A stretch of DNA of 64,000 bases, from contig CP003083.1 of the NCBI GenBank assembly GCA_000306725.1, forward strand, positions 620,001 through 684,000, read 5' to 3'. Position numbers and translations under genes: made by a program. The notes under the pieces were generated by a model, which did not search any database, was not told the DNA's origin, and saw nothing but the letters and a program-made list of their open reading frames with translations. Source of the DNA: Methanolobus psychrophilus R15. GTDB taxonomy: Archaea; Halobacteriota; Methanosarcinia; Methanosarcinales; Methanosarcinaceae. Of the stretch, positions 43,591-51,822 are shown one piece after another (within the stretch, counting starts at the first letter, position 1; each line of letters starts with the position of its first letter).

Positions 43591-45768
43591 TCAAGGATAT
43601 AACTGCACGTTCTCCCGGGTACCATACGAGGAGGGCGTTACAAATCCAGTCTCTGTAACGGCACCAGCATCAGGTGTCAATGTTATTTGCATTGCCGTTC
43701 CCGGAGCGATGTTCAGTGCGGAATTTGTTAGATTACCAACGTATATGGAGCCGATGCGATTATTGCCAGTTGCACTCGTGGAAGTAGTTGCAATATAAAT
43801 TGTCACCAAGTCACCCATATTAATTACAGGATCTGCCTGTGAGAAAGAGCCGTCCTCATCACGTATCTTTTCCGCAGTATAGAACATGGATGGATTTCCT
43901 GTGCCTGTAAGCAGGTTCTTCAGATTCTTCGTGGCACTATACGAGTCAAAAGAAGCCATCTTTCCATACCTTCCATCATTACCTGCGTAAACAAGCTTAT
44001 GTGTGGTCTTACCGTCGTTCACCTTTATAGCAACATTATTCAGATCTACAGGAGAACTACCTACATTGAGCCCTACATTAATCTTGAGTAAGTCTACAGT
44101 AGACGACATGGCACCGGCATCACTCTTTGCGCGCACTCCTTCTATGTTCTTGACCATCAGGTTGGATGACACTTCCTGGGTCGACTGCTTGCCTTCCCAC
44201 ATATCCAGAGGGATGAACGATACGCGAGTGATTATCCAGCCTGCTTCGGAGTTCTGGAGCTTGAAGTAGATAGGTATGGAAAACGAATCTTTTTCCCTCC
44301 CGGAGATATCGAGGCTGGCAACCAAGCATTCGGCTTTTACGAGCGCAAGGTTATCAGACATCTCTGTTGAAGTAATATTTATCTCCTTGATGCCTCCTGC
44401 CTGGATGTCTTTGTTCTTGAATATCATAGGAATACTTCCAGGAGCAAGGAAATCCTTGCCGCTATACATGGCAAAAGCTGAACCAGGATCATCTTTATTG
44501 ACAGCGGTCAAAAAGTTCACAACCACAGCTTCTACTGCTCCCTCCTGTGATGGAAATGGGCTTACATTATAATGATCAAGGATGTCCGGAATAATCAACT
44601 CCGTAAGTGGAGCATCATTGATGATTGAAAAAACTATAAAAGCTGCTATTAAGATCAAGGCAACCGAGCTATACTTCATCCTGTACTTTCCGGAGGGAGC
44701 AGTTTTCTTCTCAGCCTTTTCGGCTGCCGCCCATTCTCTCAGCCTTCGTGTCTCAAGTGCTTTCCTTTGCTCATCCCTTTTCCTCAAACGCTCCAGTTCC
44801 TCATGCTTGCGCCTCTGACGCTCTTTTTCCTGCCTCCATACATCGTCTTCATTCTCATCAGCGTGCCAGGCAACATTATCAGCGGTATTTACCATAACAG
44901 CCAAAGACTCGGCATTGCTACTCTGCATGGCACCATCCTGGAAACTCAGAGAGGAGGGACCCTGCTCTGCTGATGAGATGCTTTGTTTCAGAGCAGAGTT
45001 AACGGTACTGATGAAGTGATCATTTTTGATGACACCTGCATCCTTTAACGACCTTGCAGTACCCACGAGGCGCTGGAACCTGGAAACGATCTCATCGAGG
45101 AAATCCTGTGTACCGGCAGTTCTTGATGAAACAGCCCTCAGCATTACCTGAGTAAGGGCATCGCTCTTTCTTATAAGAACGGCCAGCAGGTAATAAGATT
45201 CCTCACCTGCGAATCCGCCTGAGAGGTACACTATCCTGCCACCATCCACAGCACGCTCTCCTACCTTATACATACAATTGGCGCACGTCTGCAAGAGGAA
45301 TAAAAGAACCTGGTCAACATATACGCCTTCAAAGTTCAGACCGGCTTCTGCCAAACGACTCCCGGAAGAAAGGTCCAGGAACTCACCCATTGATATTGGT
45401 CTTGTACATAAGAAAGGAAATATACAATGTATATCCCTAGGTTCCATTGTGAGAACATGCTTCTCCCAACGATGGTCACGGTAAGTGATATTAGCTTCAA
45501 TTAGTTCGTTATGAATACATGAAAGAGGTTTGAGAATGAATTTCACAACACGAGCAACGGCAGGTGGAATGCTGTCAAGTTTCTGTACCCTGTCGCCTTG
45601 TAATTTCAACAGCGATTCATTATGATCAAGTGTAACCTCTAAGTCGTTAATGACAAAATCTGTATTGTTGGTGATCCATATATTGAATAGAATGCTATTA
45701 TCAGGAAGGATCTCGTATCCCCTGCCTATTTCAATTGCCATTGATCGATCACAATAAGGGATTTGCAT
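43591..45768 (-). CDS. Membrane protein with C-terminal archaellin domain
   Basis: About 725 residues from ATG 45768; a TTG at 45807 and an ATG at 45741 are alternatives. Four parts follow. (1) Residues ~10-120: a beta-sandwich-like cytoplasmic domain (WITNNTDFVINDLEVTLDHN). (2) ~125-300: an alpha/beta segment, then a charged coiled linker (~307-357, WRQEKERQRRKHEELERL). (3) One membrane span ~366-384 (SVALILIAAFIVFSII), then an exported NTF2-like region. (4) ~532-725: an archaellin-like domain with VEGVRAKSDAG-like IEGVRAKSDAGAMSSTVDLL, VGLNVGSSPVDLNNVAIKV and the closing TPSSYGTRENVQLYP. Archaellins normally start with a class III signal and are ~200 residues; this fusion is unusual. It may sense or anchor an extracellular filament. 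Confidence 0.8.
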   Translation of the reverse strand: MQIPYCDRSMAIEIGRGYEILPDNSILFNIWITNNTDFVINDLEVTLDHNESLLKLQGDRVQKLDSIPPAVARVVKFILKPLSCIHNELIEANITYRDHRWEKHVLTMEPRDIHCIFPFLCTRPISMGEFLDLSSGSRLAEAGLNFEGVYVDQVLLFLLQTCANCMYKVGERAVDGGRIVYLSGGFAGEESYYLLAVLIRKSDALTQVMLRAVSSRTAGTQDFLDEIVSRFQRLVGTARSLKDAGVIKNDHFISTVNSALKQSISSAEQGPSSLSFQDGAMQSSNAESLAVMVNTADNVAWHADENEDDVWRQEKERQRRKHEELERLRKRDEQRKALETRRLREWAAAEKAEKKTAPSGKYRMKYSSVALILIAAFIVFSIINDAPLTELIIPDILDHYNVSPFPSQEGAVEAVVVNFLTAVNKDDPGSAFAMYSGKDFLAPGSIPMIFKNKDIQAGGIKEINITSTEMSDNLALVKAECLVASLDISGREKDSFSIPIYFKLQNSEAGWIITRVSFIPLDMWEGKQSTQEVSSNLMVKNIEGVRAKSDAGAMSSTVDLLKINVGLNVGSSPVDLNNVAIKVNDGKTTHKLVYAGNDGRYGKMASFDSYSATKNLKNLLTGTGNPSMFYTAEKIRDEDGSFSQADPVINMGDLVTIYIATTSTSATGNNRIGSIYVGNLTNSALNIAPGTAMQITLTPDAGAVTETGFVTPSSYGTRENVQLYP

Positions 45769-46138
45769 CTTACTATAAATATATTTTGACTTCTTGGAAT
45801 TACACAAGTAATATTATAGAGTTGAATTTTTGATGACCTCAATTGAAATCATAGCACGTAATCACTCTTTGATACCGAACCTATACCTCAGGAATAGCCT
45901 GAACATATTGCATCCACCGGATTGTTTGCAAGAGCCTAACTCTTGAGTATCATCATTGTGACCGGAGCTGGCAGAAAGCGGCTTTTTTTTATAACGAGGA
46001 TTTATTTTTGTGCTATAGGGATATAATGGTTTTGAAATATATATTTATATTTCCTCTCATTTGAGTAATATTATGGAGATTTGAGAGTACAGATTGATCA
46101 TAATATGCGGTAATAGAAACACATGAGGAGATTTCTAA
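45769..46138. other. Divergent intergenic region
   Basis: No gene supported. It has a TATA-like CTATAATATT near 45810-45819 for the archaellin-fusion gene. The GAGGAG ribosome site for the broken NifX-like gene sits at 46124-46130. Confidence 0.45.
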
Positions 46139-46451
46139 ATGAAGATCTGCATAACAGCCTTGTCTGCCAGTCTGGATTCACCAGTGGATTCCCATTTTGG
46201 AAGAGGTCTGTACTTTGTCATTATGGATGCTGATTCTATGGAATATTATAGATGCACTTATCACAGGGAGTGTTGGAGCTAAAGCCATTTCAATGATCAC
46301 TTCAGAGAACATTGATGTTCTACCCTTCATTGAAGGTTCTGTCACAGATGCAATACTGGCTTACAAAGATAATGTCCTTAAAAAACTTGAAACCTCGAAC
46401 TCCTCTGGAGCACACAAACCAGGACAACACAACCGCATACACTGGAAATAA
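46139..46451 (+). pseudogene. NifX/NifB-type cofactor protein, broken
   Basis: ATG 46139 with GAGGAG upstream starts a typical dinitrogenase iron-molybdenum cofactor-binding domain (MKICITALSASLDSPVDSHF, then GRGLYFVIMD). After DADSMEYY the frame meets TAA at about 46280. The rest of the domain continues in another frame (DALITGSVGAKAISMIT, then VLPFIEGSVTDAILAYKDNV) to 46451. The middle ~25-30 residues expected in the family are absent, so an internal deletion plus frameshift has inactivated it. Confidence 0.75.
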
Positions 46452-46566
46452 CCATTTCCATGAATTGATCAGCAGGAGAGGTCAGTTTTGAGATGTATAT
46501 GCGATTTCCTGAGCATTACTTGCAACAGAATATACAAAAAGCATAGGTTCGAGTGAACTATTCAAA

Positions 46567-46866
46567 TCACTTCTTAAATGTTAGTTTAAGTGCTCCTTGT
46601 ACAGACGATTCGGACCTCATTATTTTTCCGTTGCTTGTGTAAAATAGTGTTCCTCCCGGATTTCCTTTTACAGTACTCTTAGGAATCTCATTCGTCCCGA
46701 TGCAGTTCTCATTATACCATTGCGAACTTTTATCCGCTGGCAGATGCTGAATCATTATTTCATCAGAAGACAGAGAAGAGACCAGACAAATGCTATTCAT
46801 TCGGTTCTCATGCATCCTGTTTTGCTTCTCTGAAACTCTTTTTTCCATTTCTGTGGCCATGTCCAT
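46567..46866 (-). CDS. Uncertain hypothetical protein (99 aa)
   Basis: A minus-strand frame beginning MDMATEMEKRVSEKQNRMHE and ending QGALKLTFKK. It is hydrophilic, with no recognised family and no strong ribosome site. Isolated between a pseudogene and a repeat-like spacer, it may be non-functional. Confidence 0.35.
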   Translation of the reverse strand: MDMATEMEKRVSEKQNRMHENRMNSICLVSSLSSDEIMIQHLPADKSSQWYNENCIGTNEIPKSTVKGNPGGTLFYTSNGKIMRSESSVQGALKLTFKK

Positions 46867-47239
46867 ATATATGGTATTTATACTACTTCAATGTGTGCAA
46901 GGTTAGAAGGGTTCAGGGAAAAAACATGAACCACTGAGCTTACAGAGAACACAGAGAGTTAACAGCTCAAGAAGGAGGCACAAGAGGTTCTCTGTGAACC
47001 CTGTCTACTATATGGCTGACCTTGTCAAGTATGCATTGTATGAGCATTTCTGCAAACCAAATAGCAAAAATTTAAAGGAAAAAGCCCTGAAGCCGGACAG
47101 AAGGCTCTCCCTGTGTTCCACGCCAGCTTGCTGATATATGCATTGTCCATCATTATGGACTATTTTGTCGGGTAACTGCTCCCGGAAGCCGGCATTTCAG
47201 CTTGATGTCGACGGTTAAAAGCGAGATGCAGCAGGCCCA
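46867..47239. other. Spacer with repeat-like sequence
   Basis: No gene supported. 46935-47005 contains ACAGAGAACACAGAG and later its complement-like GGTTCTCTGTG, a form of dispersed intergenic repeat often seen in methanogens. The remainder may be a decayed coding remnant (frame with MADLVKYALYEHFCK near 47012). Confidence 0.4.
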
Positions 47240-47587
47240 TCAGATTCTTGGCCATGTGATCCCAAAACCTTCCGCCAGGTTCTCCAGGACATCCATGAAC
47301 GGGAAATACTGCAGGAACTCAGGAGCCTGTGCAAAAGGATAAGCCCATGCTATCCATATGAACGCCACCAGGACCAGTACCTCACAGGCGAATAAAAGCC
47401 AGGCTGCAAGGTCCGATTTCACATAGCTCGCCATCACATCCAGGCCTGCCAGGATAAATATCAACGGCCACATTTCAAGCATGGCCCACCAGAATCCAGT
47501 GGGCAGCATATTGAAATTACCGGCCAGGAGCAGGACGCCGGCTGCGATGGGCGCCAGGCCATCCAGAATGCCGTTGCGGTATTTCAT
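47240..47587 (-). CDS. Membrane protein, DUF5668/LiaF-TM-like
   Basis: 115 residues with four hydrophobic segments. The first two (LAPIAAGVLLLAGNFNML and WWAMLEMWPLIFILAGLDVM) form the LiaF-type pair with a central W-P. It lies four bases after the PspC gene, in the same operon. It probably works with PspC in envelope stress response; this is by analogy. Confidence 0.7.
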   Translation of the reverse strand: MKYRNGILDGLAPIAAGVLLLAGNFNMLPTGFWWAMLEMWPLIFILAGLDVMASYVKSDLAAWLLFACEVLVLVAFIWIAWAYPFAQAPEFLQYFPFMDVLENLAEGFGITWPRI

Positions 47588-47591
47588 CAGC

Positions 47592-48059
47592 TCACCTGCG
47601 GCTTCGAAGTATTATCCATATCCCGACAAGCACAATAAGCAACGGCCACATAATACCCCAGTTGAACCACCAGAACAGGCCCAGCCTGGAAAGCAGAAAG
47701 AAAGCACCCAGCAGGATAAGTCCGATTCCAAGCCAGACTGCCGGATCAACTGTATCTTTTTTCGGTTCCACTTCCCCTGATGACTGCTCACCTATCACGA
47801 CAACCCTTTCATTTTCCGGGACCGGTCCATTATCTTCGGGATCTACCCGGAGTACCTTTTTCGTTTTCTCTTCCTCGGGGACTATTATTGCCATGAGTAT
47901 GTATATCCATATCATGAGCCCGTCAGTTGCAAAAGCAGCAATGACAAGAATGAGCCTGACTAGGGTCGGATCGGTATCGAAATATTTCCCGACACCTCCC
48001 GCCACCCCTGCAAGCATACGGTCATCCCTGCTGCGTGTCAGTCTTTGCTTGTTCTCCAT
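47592..48059 (-). CDS. PspC-domain membrane protein
   Basis: 155 residues. The N-terminal PspC domain reads RLTRSRDDRMLAGVAGGVG, KYFDTDPTLVRLILVIAAF and YILMAIIVPEEE. A charged linker follows, then a second membrane pair (GIGLILLGAFFLLSRLGLFW and IMWPLLIVLVGIWIIL) of the LiaF/DUF5668 type. PspC proteins take part in membrane-stress signalling in bacteria; archaeal roles are unclear. First gene of a two-gene operon. Confidence 0.88.
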   Translation of the reverse strand: MENKQRLTRSRDDRMLAGVAGGVGKYFDTDPTLVRLILVIAAFATDGLMIWIYILMAIIVPEEEKTKKVLRVDPEDNGPVPENERVVVIGEQSSGEVEPKKDTVDPAVWLGIGLILLGAFFLLSRLGLFWWFNWGIMWPLLIVLVGIWIILRSRR

Positions 48060-48272
48060 AGCATGAACTCCTTATGTTACTTTCATCTTTTGACCCGTTG
48101 GCCTTAATTATTAAAATAATAATAGATGATACTATTTAAGAGCAGGGATGCAAGGATGAGATAAAGAGCCTGCGATGTCAAGTGTCCCGCTGCTTTGCCA
48201 GAAACGGGAAAACGGAAAGCTATACCAGCCACCTGATAAGCTCTTCTCACATCAAAACAGGAAAAAAGATAT

Positions 48273-48289
48273 GAAGCTCGTTGAGCTTC
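48273..48289 (-). terminator. Intrinsic terminator of the PEF-CTERM gene
   Basis: GAAGCTC-AAC-GAGCTTC on the minus strand followed by ATATCTTTTTTCC, about 12 bases after the stop at 48302. Confidence 0.8.
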
Positions 48290-48301
48290 ATTAATGGTCA
48301 C

Positions 48302-48928
48302 TTACTCTTGCTTTCTCTGGAATATGAATGCAAGACCAAGGATTGCTGCAATTGGTAATGCAATTGTCGGGAATTCGGGGATCTCAGTGGTTTCAGGGCA
48401 GTTGTAACCGTATTTATAGATGGTCACATGACCGTCACGATTGGTTCCACTCATTCTCTCTATCTTGATAGTGTGCTCAGTGTTTTCCAGGCCGGTGATC
48501 TTCAATGACCTTATTTTCTGTGCATCGATATCCTGTGCAAGAGCAACGTCAGCCCAGGTATCACCGCTCCACACTTCATTCCCGTCCACATAGACCTTAG
48601 CCCATCCTTCATTACTGTCACTGGCGAACACGATACAGAAGCACTCGGTCGGGTTTTGTGTGGTTATCTGCATGTAACCATTCTTATCAAGTACAGCAAG
48701 TCTTCCATCTACATCCGTCCATGTGCTGCCTGAGACAAAACTGCTGAAATATGAATCGTACTGGCCTATGACATTGTCATTACCATATCTCCATATATCA
48801 AGACTACACTCAACGTCCTCTATGAGCTCTACGTCTGCATATGGTGCAACTACTGCTGATGCGGTTCCAATTACCATCAGTGTTGCAAGCAACATTAAAG
48901 AAATCTGTTTCAAATATACGTATTTCAT
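48302..48928 (-). CDS. PEF-CTERM surface protein 2
   Basis: 208 residues. The signal peptide (ISLMLLATLMVIGTASA) is followed by a beta-rich domain with WRYGNDNVIGQYDSYFSSF, WAKVYVDGNEVWSGDTW and HTIKIERMSGTNRDGHVTI, reminiscent of carbohydrate-binding sandwich folds. The C-terminus reads EIPEFPTIALPIAAILG and ends FIFQRKQE, a PEF-CTERM sorting signal almost identical to that of the protein at 14304. Expected to be cleaved by an archaeosortase and fixed to the envelope. Confidence 0.85.
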   Translation of the reverse strand: MKYVYLKQISLMLLATLMVIGTASAVVAPYADVELIEDVECSLDIWRYGNDNVIGQYDSYFSSFVSGSTWTDVDGRLAVLDKNGYMQITTQNPTECFCIVFASDSNEGWAKVYVDGNEVWSGDTWADVALAQDIDAQKIRSLKITGLENTEHTIKIERMSGTNRDGHVTIYKYGYNCPETTEIPEFPTIALPIAAILGLAFIFQRKQE

Positions 48929-49187
48929 ACCATACCTCCAACATTACAGATATTTCCCCAATGTTTTTGAATGCATATAAACTTTGTTAATAAATATAAA
49001 AAGTTATGATACTTATCATTATCATCTTGATGCTTTCAGACAGTAAGCCCTGATACAGCACCCAATATATTCCATATACCTGAAGAGGTAAAGAACCAAA
49101 AAGTGAGCACCGATTTTGATCGTTACCCGGCAGAAGAATAAGTTTTATCCCCACAAAATACCGATCAGAACCAAGGTGCTTCGACAC

Positions 49188-51098
49188 TCAAATACCCAAT
49201 GCCCTGCGCTTGTCCTCGATGTGTTCCATCATCATGTCAACAGCTTTCACGCTGTCCGTTTCCACGTTGAGGAGACCACCTGTTATGTCTTTGCAATCAT
49301 GGGTGAGCAGCTTCACAAGGTCAGGACCCCCTGTGACCGTCGGGACCGGGTTCACATGCGTGTGAAGTCCCAGGGCCAGGGCAAAGACCGCATCTATGGT
49401 AGCCTTCTGTTCCATATACTCAGGTGCTGTCGCCACCACAGGCAGGTCAGGGATCGCAACCCCGCCAAGACCCGCAGAAACCGCAGCAAGCAGGTCTGCC
49501 AGTCTTCCGGTATCGGTACATGTCCCGTAGCTCAGTACAGGTGGAACCCCCAGAGCCTCGCAGACGGACCGAAGCCCCGGACCTGCAATCTCTTTGGCTT
49601 CAGGACTGCAAAGTCCCCCCACCTGCATGGCACCGTTACCGCATCCCATAGAGAGCACAAGTACATCCCGTTTGATAAGTTCCTTTGCGATGGCTATGCT
49701 ATGGTTATCCTGTCCCGTATCCCTTAAAGTGGTGCAGGATACAAGGCCCGCTACCCCGCGCAGTGTTCCCGCCTTGATGGCATCCAGAAGCGGGTCAAGT
49801 TTCCCGCCAAGCGCATCCAGTATGCTCTCAGTGGAAAATCCCACGACAGCTTCACTGAGCGGCTGTCCTGTTATCGGCACTACGGTTGACCTTCGCTCCT
49901 TGAAATTGTCGATTCCCATCTGAAGCAGCTGTGCCGCCTGCTCACTCGCTTTTTCGGGTATGTACTCAATGCGGTCCGTGACCCCCTCAAAGGATATCAG
50001 ATCGCTTACCGGAATGAGTTTGAACCTGTACTTTTCCGCATACAGGGGATCTATAGGCATGGAACAGTTCATATCAGACACAAATACATCCACACAACCG
50101 CTTGCCATAACGGCTTCCTGCATTATCCAGTTCCCGGTAAAACCATAGAGCACATCATCCATATCCCATCTCTGGATCATTTCCTGTCCGGTCTCTATAT
50201 TTGCAATTATCCTGAGACCCTTTGCACCCACTCCTTTTGCCATTTCCTGCCACTCTGCCTGTCTTGCAAGCTGGACCATGGCAAATCCAAGGAAAGGCTC
50301 ATGGCCGTTGGGCAGTACGTTTACATAATCAGGATCCAGCACTCCCAGATCCACACGCATATTATGCGGCCTGGGTATCCCGAAGATCATGTCCTGACAG
50401 TATTCATTGACGATCTGGCTCTGGTATGCCATGGCGATTCCAAGTTTCATTGCCTTTAAGGCCAGGCTAACGTAATTCCCGTCCACGTTTGTCAGACAAG
50501 AGCTTGTGGCCCTTAATATCTCGGTGTGGATGCCACCTGGAAAGATACCAAGCTCTTTCCATAATTGCTGGCGCTCTTGCGGGGCAAGCAGTTCAACTAT
50601 CCTGCTCGGATGCCCGTATTCCCTGTTAAGATCTGCTTCCACAAAATCGCATAGCTTTAAAGCAACATCATTTGCCGGGCCGGAACTGTCAATCCCAAGC
50701 CTGCCCGCAAAGCTTCTCAGCTTTTCTTCTTCGACTATCTTAAAAGGGGTCTCGCCCTTAGCAGTGGCCCTCAGAGTTTTGATGGTTTGTGTAGTATGAT
50801 ACTGGTAAGTGGAAGCTCCCATGACATTGCGCAGAAGCATCATGCGCATCGCCATACCATCGGCTGTTATCCCGCACACTCCCCTCTTGTCCTTTGCCGC
50901 ATCGGCACGGCAGGGGCCGTTGGAGCAGAGGTCACAGCGCATCCCGCCCTGGCAGAAGCTGCATCTCCTGTCAGGGTTTCCGCCCATTCCCTGAGCTTCA
51001 TACCGGTCCCAGATATTTGTCATGCCGTCTTCTTTTATTCTCTTGTACGCTGTGCGCACTGACTTATGATACGATATCCTATTTTCTTCCACAAACAT
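49188..51098 (-). CDS. cooS: CooS-like Ni,Fe-CODH family protein with altered active-site ligand
   Basis: 636 residues, full length for the monofunctional CO dehydrogenase family. B-cluster cysteines C55, C58, C63 and C75 are present (CDLCSNGPC...GVCG). At the D-cluster, C46 is kept and a CSFC pair appears, but the second usual Cys is Arg54. For the C-cluster, H266 (NGHEP), C345 (MNCSMP), C455, C486 and C527 are kept. The position read as CCTGNE in standard enzymes is IETGQE here, so one ligand Cys is Glu302. The His tunnel after GAST is also reduced (YQYHTTQT). Related deviant CooS proteins, such as CooS-V of Carboxydothermus, hold an Fe-S-oxo cluster and do not oxidise CO. No cooF or nickel-insertion gene is adjacent. 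Confidence 0.88.
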   Translation of the reverse strand: MFVEENRISYHKSVRTAYKRIKEDGMTNIWDRYEAQGMGGNPDRRCSFCQGGMRCDLCSNGPCRADAAKDKRGVCGITADGMAMRMMLLRNVMGASTYQYHTTQTIKTLRATAKGETPFKIVEEEKLRSFAGRLGIDSSGPANDVALKLCDFVEADLNREYGHPSRIVELLAPQERQQLWKELGIFPGGIHTEILRATSSCLTNVDGNYVSLALKAMKLGIAMAYQSQIVNEYCQDMIFGIPRPHNMRVDLGVLDPDYVNVLPNGHEPFLGFAMVQLARQAEWQEMAKGVGAKGLRIIANIETGQEMIQRWDMDDVLYGFTGNWIMQEAVMASGCVDVFVSDMNCSMPIDPLYAEKYRFKLIPVSDLISFEGVTDRIEYIPEKASEQAAQLLQMGIDNFKERRSTVVPITGQPLSEAVVGFSTESILDALGGKLDPLLDAIKAGTLRGVAGLVSCTTLRDTGQDNHSIAIAKELIKRDVLVLSMGCGNGAMQVGGLCSPEAKEIAGPGLRSVCEALGVPPVLSYGTCTDTGRLADLLAAVSAGLGGVAIPDLPVVATAPEYMEQKATIDAVFALALGLHTHVNPVPTVTGGPDLVKLLTHDCKDITGGLLNVETDSVKAVDMMMEHIEDKRRALGI

Positions 51099-51816
51099 CC
51101 CTCAGTGAAAATATCCCATTCATTTGAAAATTGGGCTGGCAACTTAAATACCCATTGAGAGAATATAATCTGCATTCATCAGTGCAGATTAGGATCATGG
51201 GAAAGATTTCTAAAGAGGGTGTGGCAGAAATGCTTGTAAGATGTACAAATACTAATCAAAAGAGCACAAATACCGGGGCAGCCCACCGGACTGGCTCCGG
51301 GCAGTTTTCAACTTCGCTAAACCACTATCTCTCTTGCATGAGCAGGTAATCGTGGATTAGCCTGAGATGCGTTGCATTCCGTATAAGTGGCAGCCAGTAT
51401 CCTGTAATGGCCACAGTAGTCCCCTCCTCCTCCGGCAGTACACGTGAAGGCCGCACTGCTGGCGTACTCGCACTCGTGGTAGAATTTACACATCATTATA
51501 TCCCTCTGAATATGAGATAATATAAATTAATATATTTTTCCATATAATATTAATAATTACTGCTTGACTCAAGGGAGGATAATAACCTGAGCTGCTACAT
51601 TTGAAGTTGCATGAAAGGCTGCACCCTGCAGACAACAGTAACCAGCAAAAGTTATTCACTAAACGGTAAAAGGTTATTTAGTAAAGAAAGGATATACTCT
51701 ACTAATGCGCTTTTACCTTCCAGCCTCACATGAAAGACCTGTAAATGCTGTATCCCCATATAAAATGGGACTGAATATCTAATAAAGACTGCGGTTCATA
51801 ATGAATTTGCGGAGAA
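51099..51816. other. Intergenic region with one small Cys-rich gene
   Basis: Apart from the minus-strand gene at 51317-51496 no gene is supported. 51500-51815 holds AT-rich promoter sequence for the small gene (TATAATATAAATTAATATA near 51518) and for the kinase gene. Confidence 0.5.
51317..51496 (-). CDS. Small Cys-rich protein (59 aa)
   Basis: ATG 51496 with GAGGGA six bases upstream opens a 59-residue frame. The N-terminal half is MCKFYHECEYASSAAFTCT, then GGGGDYCGHYR, giving cysteines at 3, 9, 19, 28 and 41. The C-x5-C-x9-C-x8-C spacing suggests a small metal- or cluster-binding fold. Short Cys-rich proteins of this kind are frequent in Methanosarcinales. It is divergent from the kinase and downstream of nothing obvious. 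Function unknown. Confidence 0.6.
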   Translation of the reverse strand: MMCKFYHECEYASSAAFTCTAGGGGDYCGHYRILAATYTECNASQANPRLPAHAREIVV

Positions 51817-51822
51817 ATGCCA

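Noticed and set aside
51131-51349. Plus-strand 72-codon frame
   Set aside because: No ribosome site, no protein-like pattern, and it overlaps the more convincing Cys-rich gene on the other strand.
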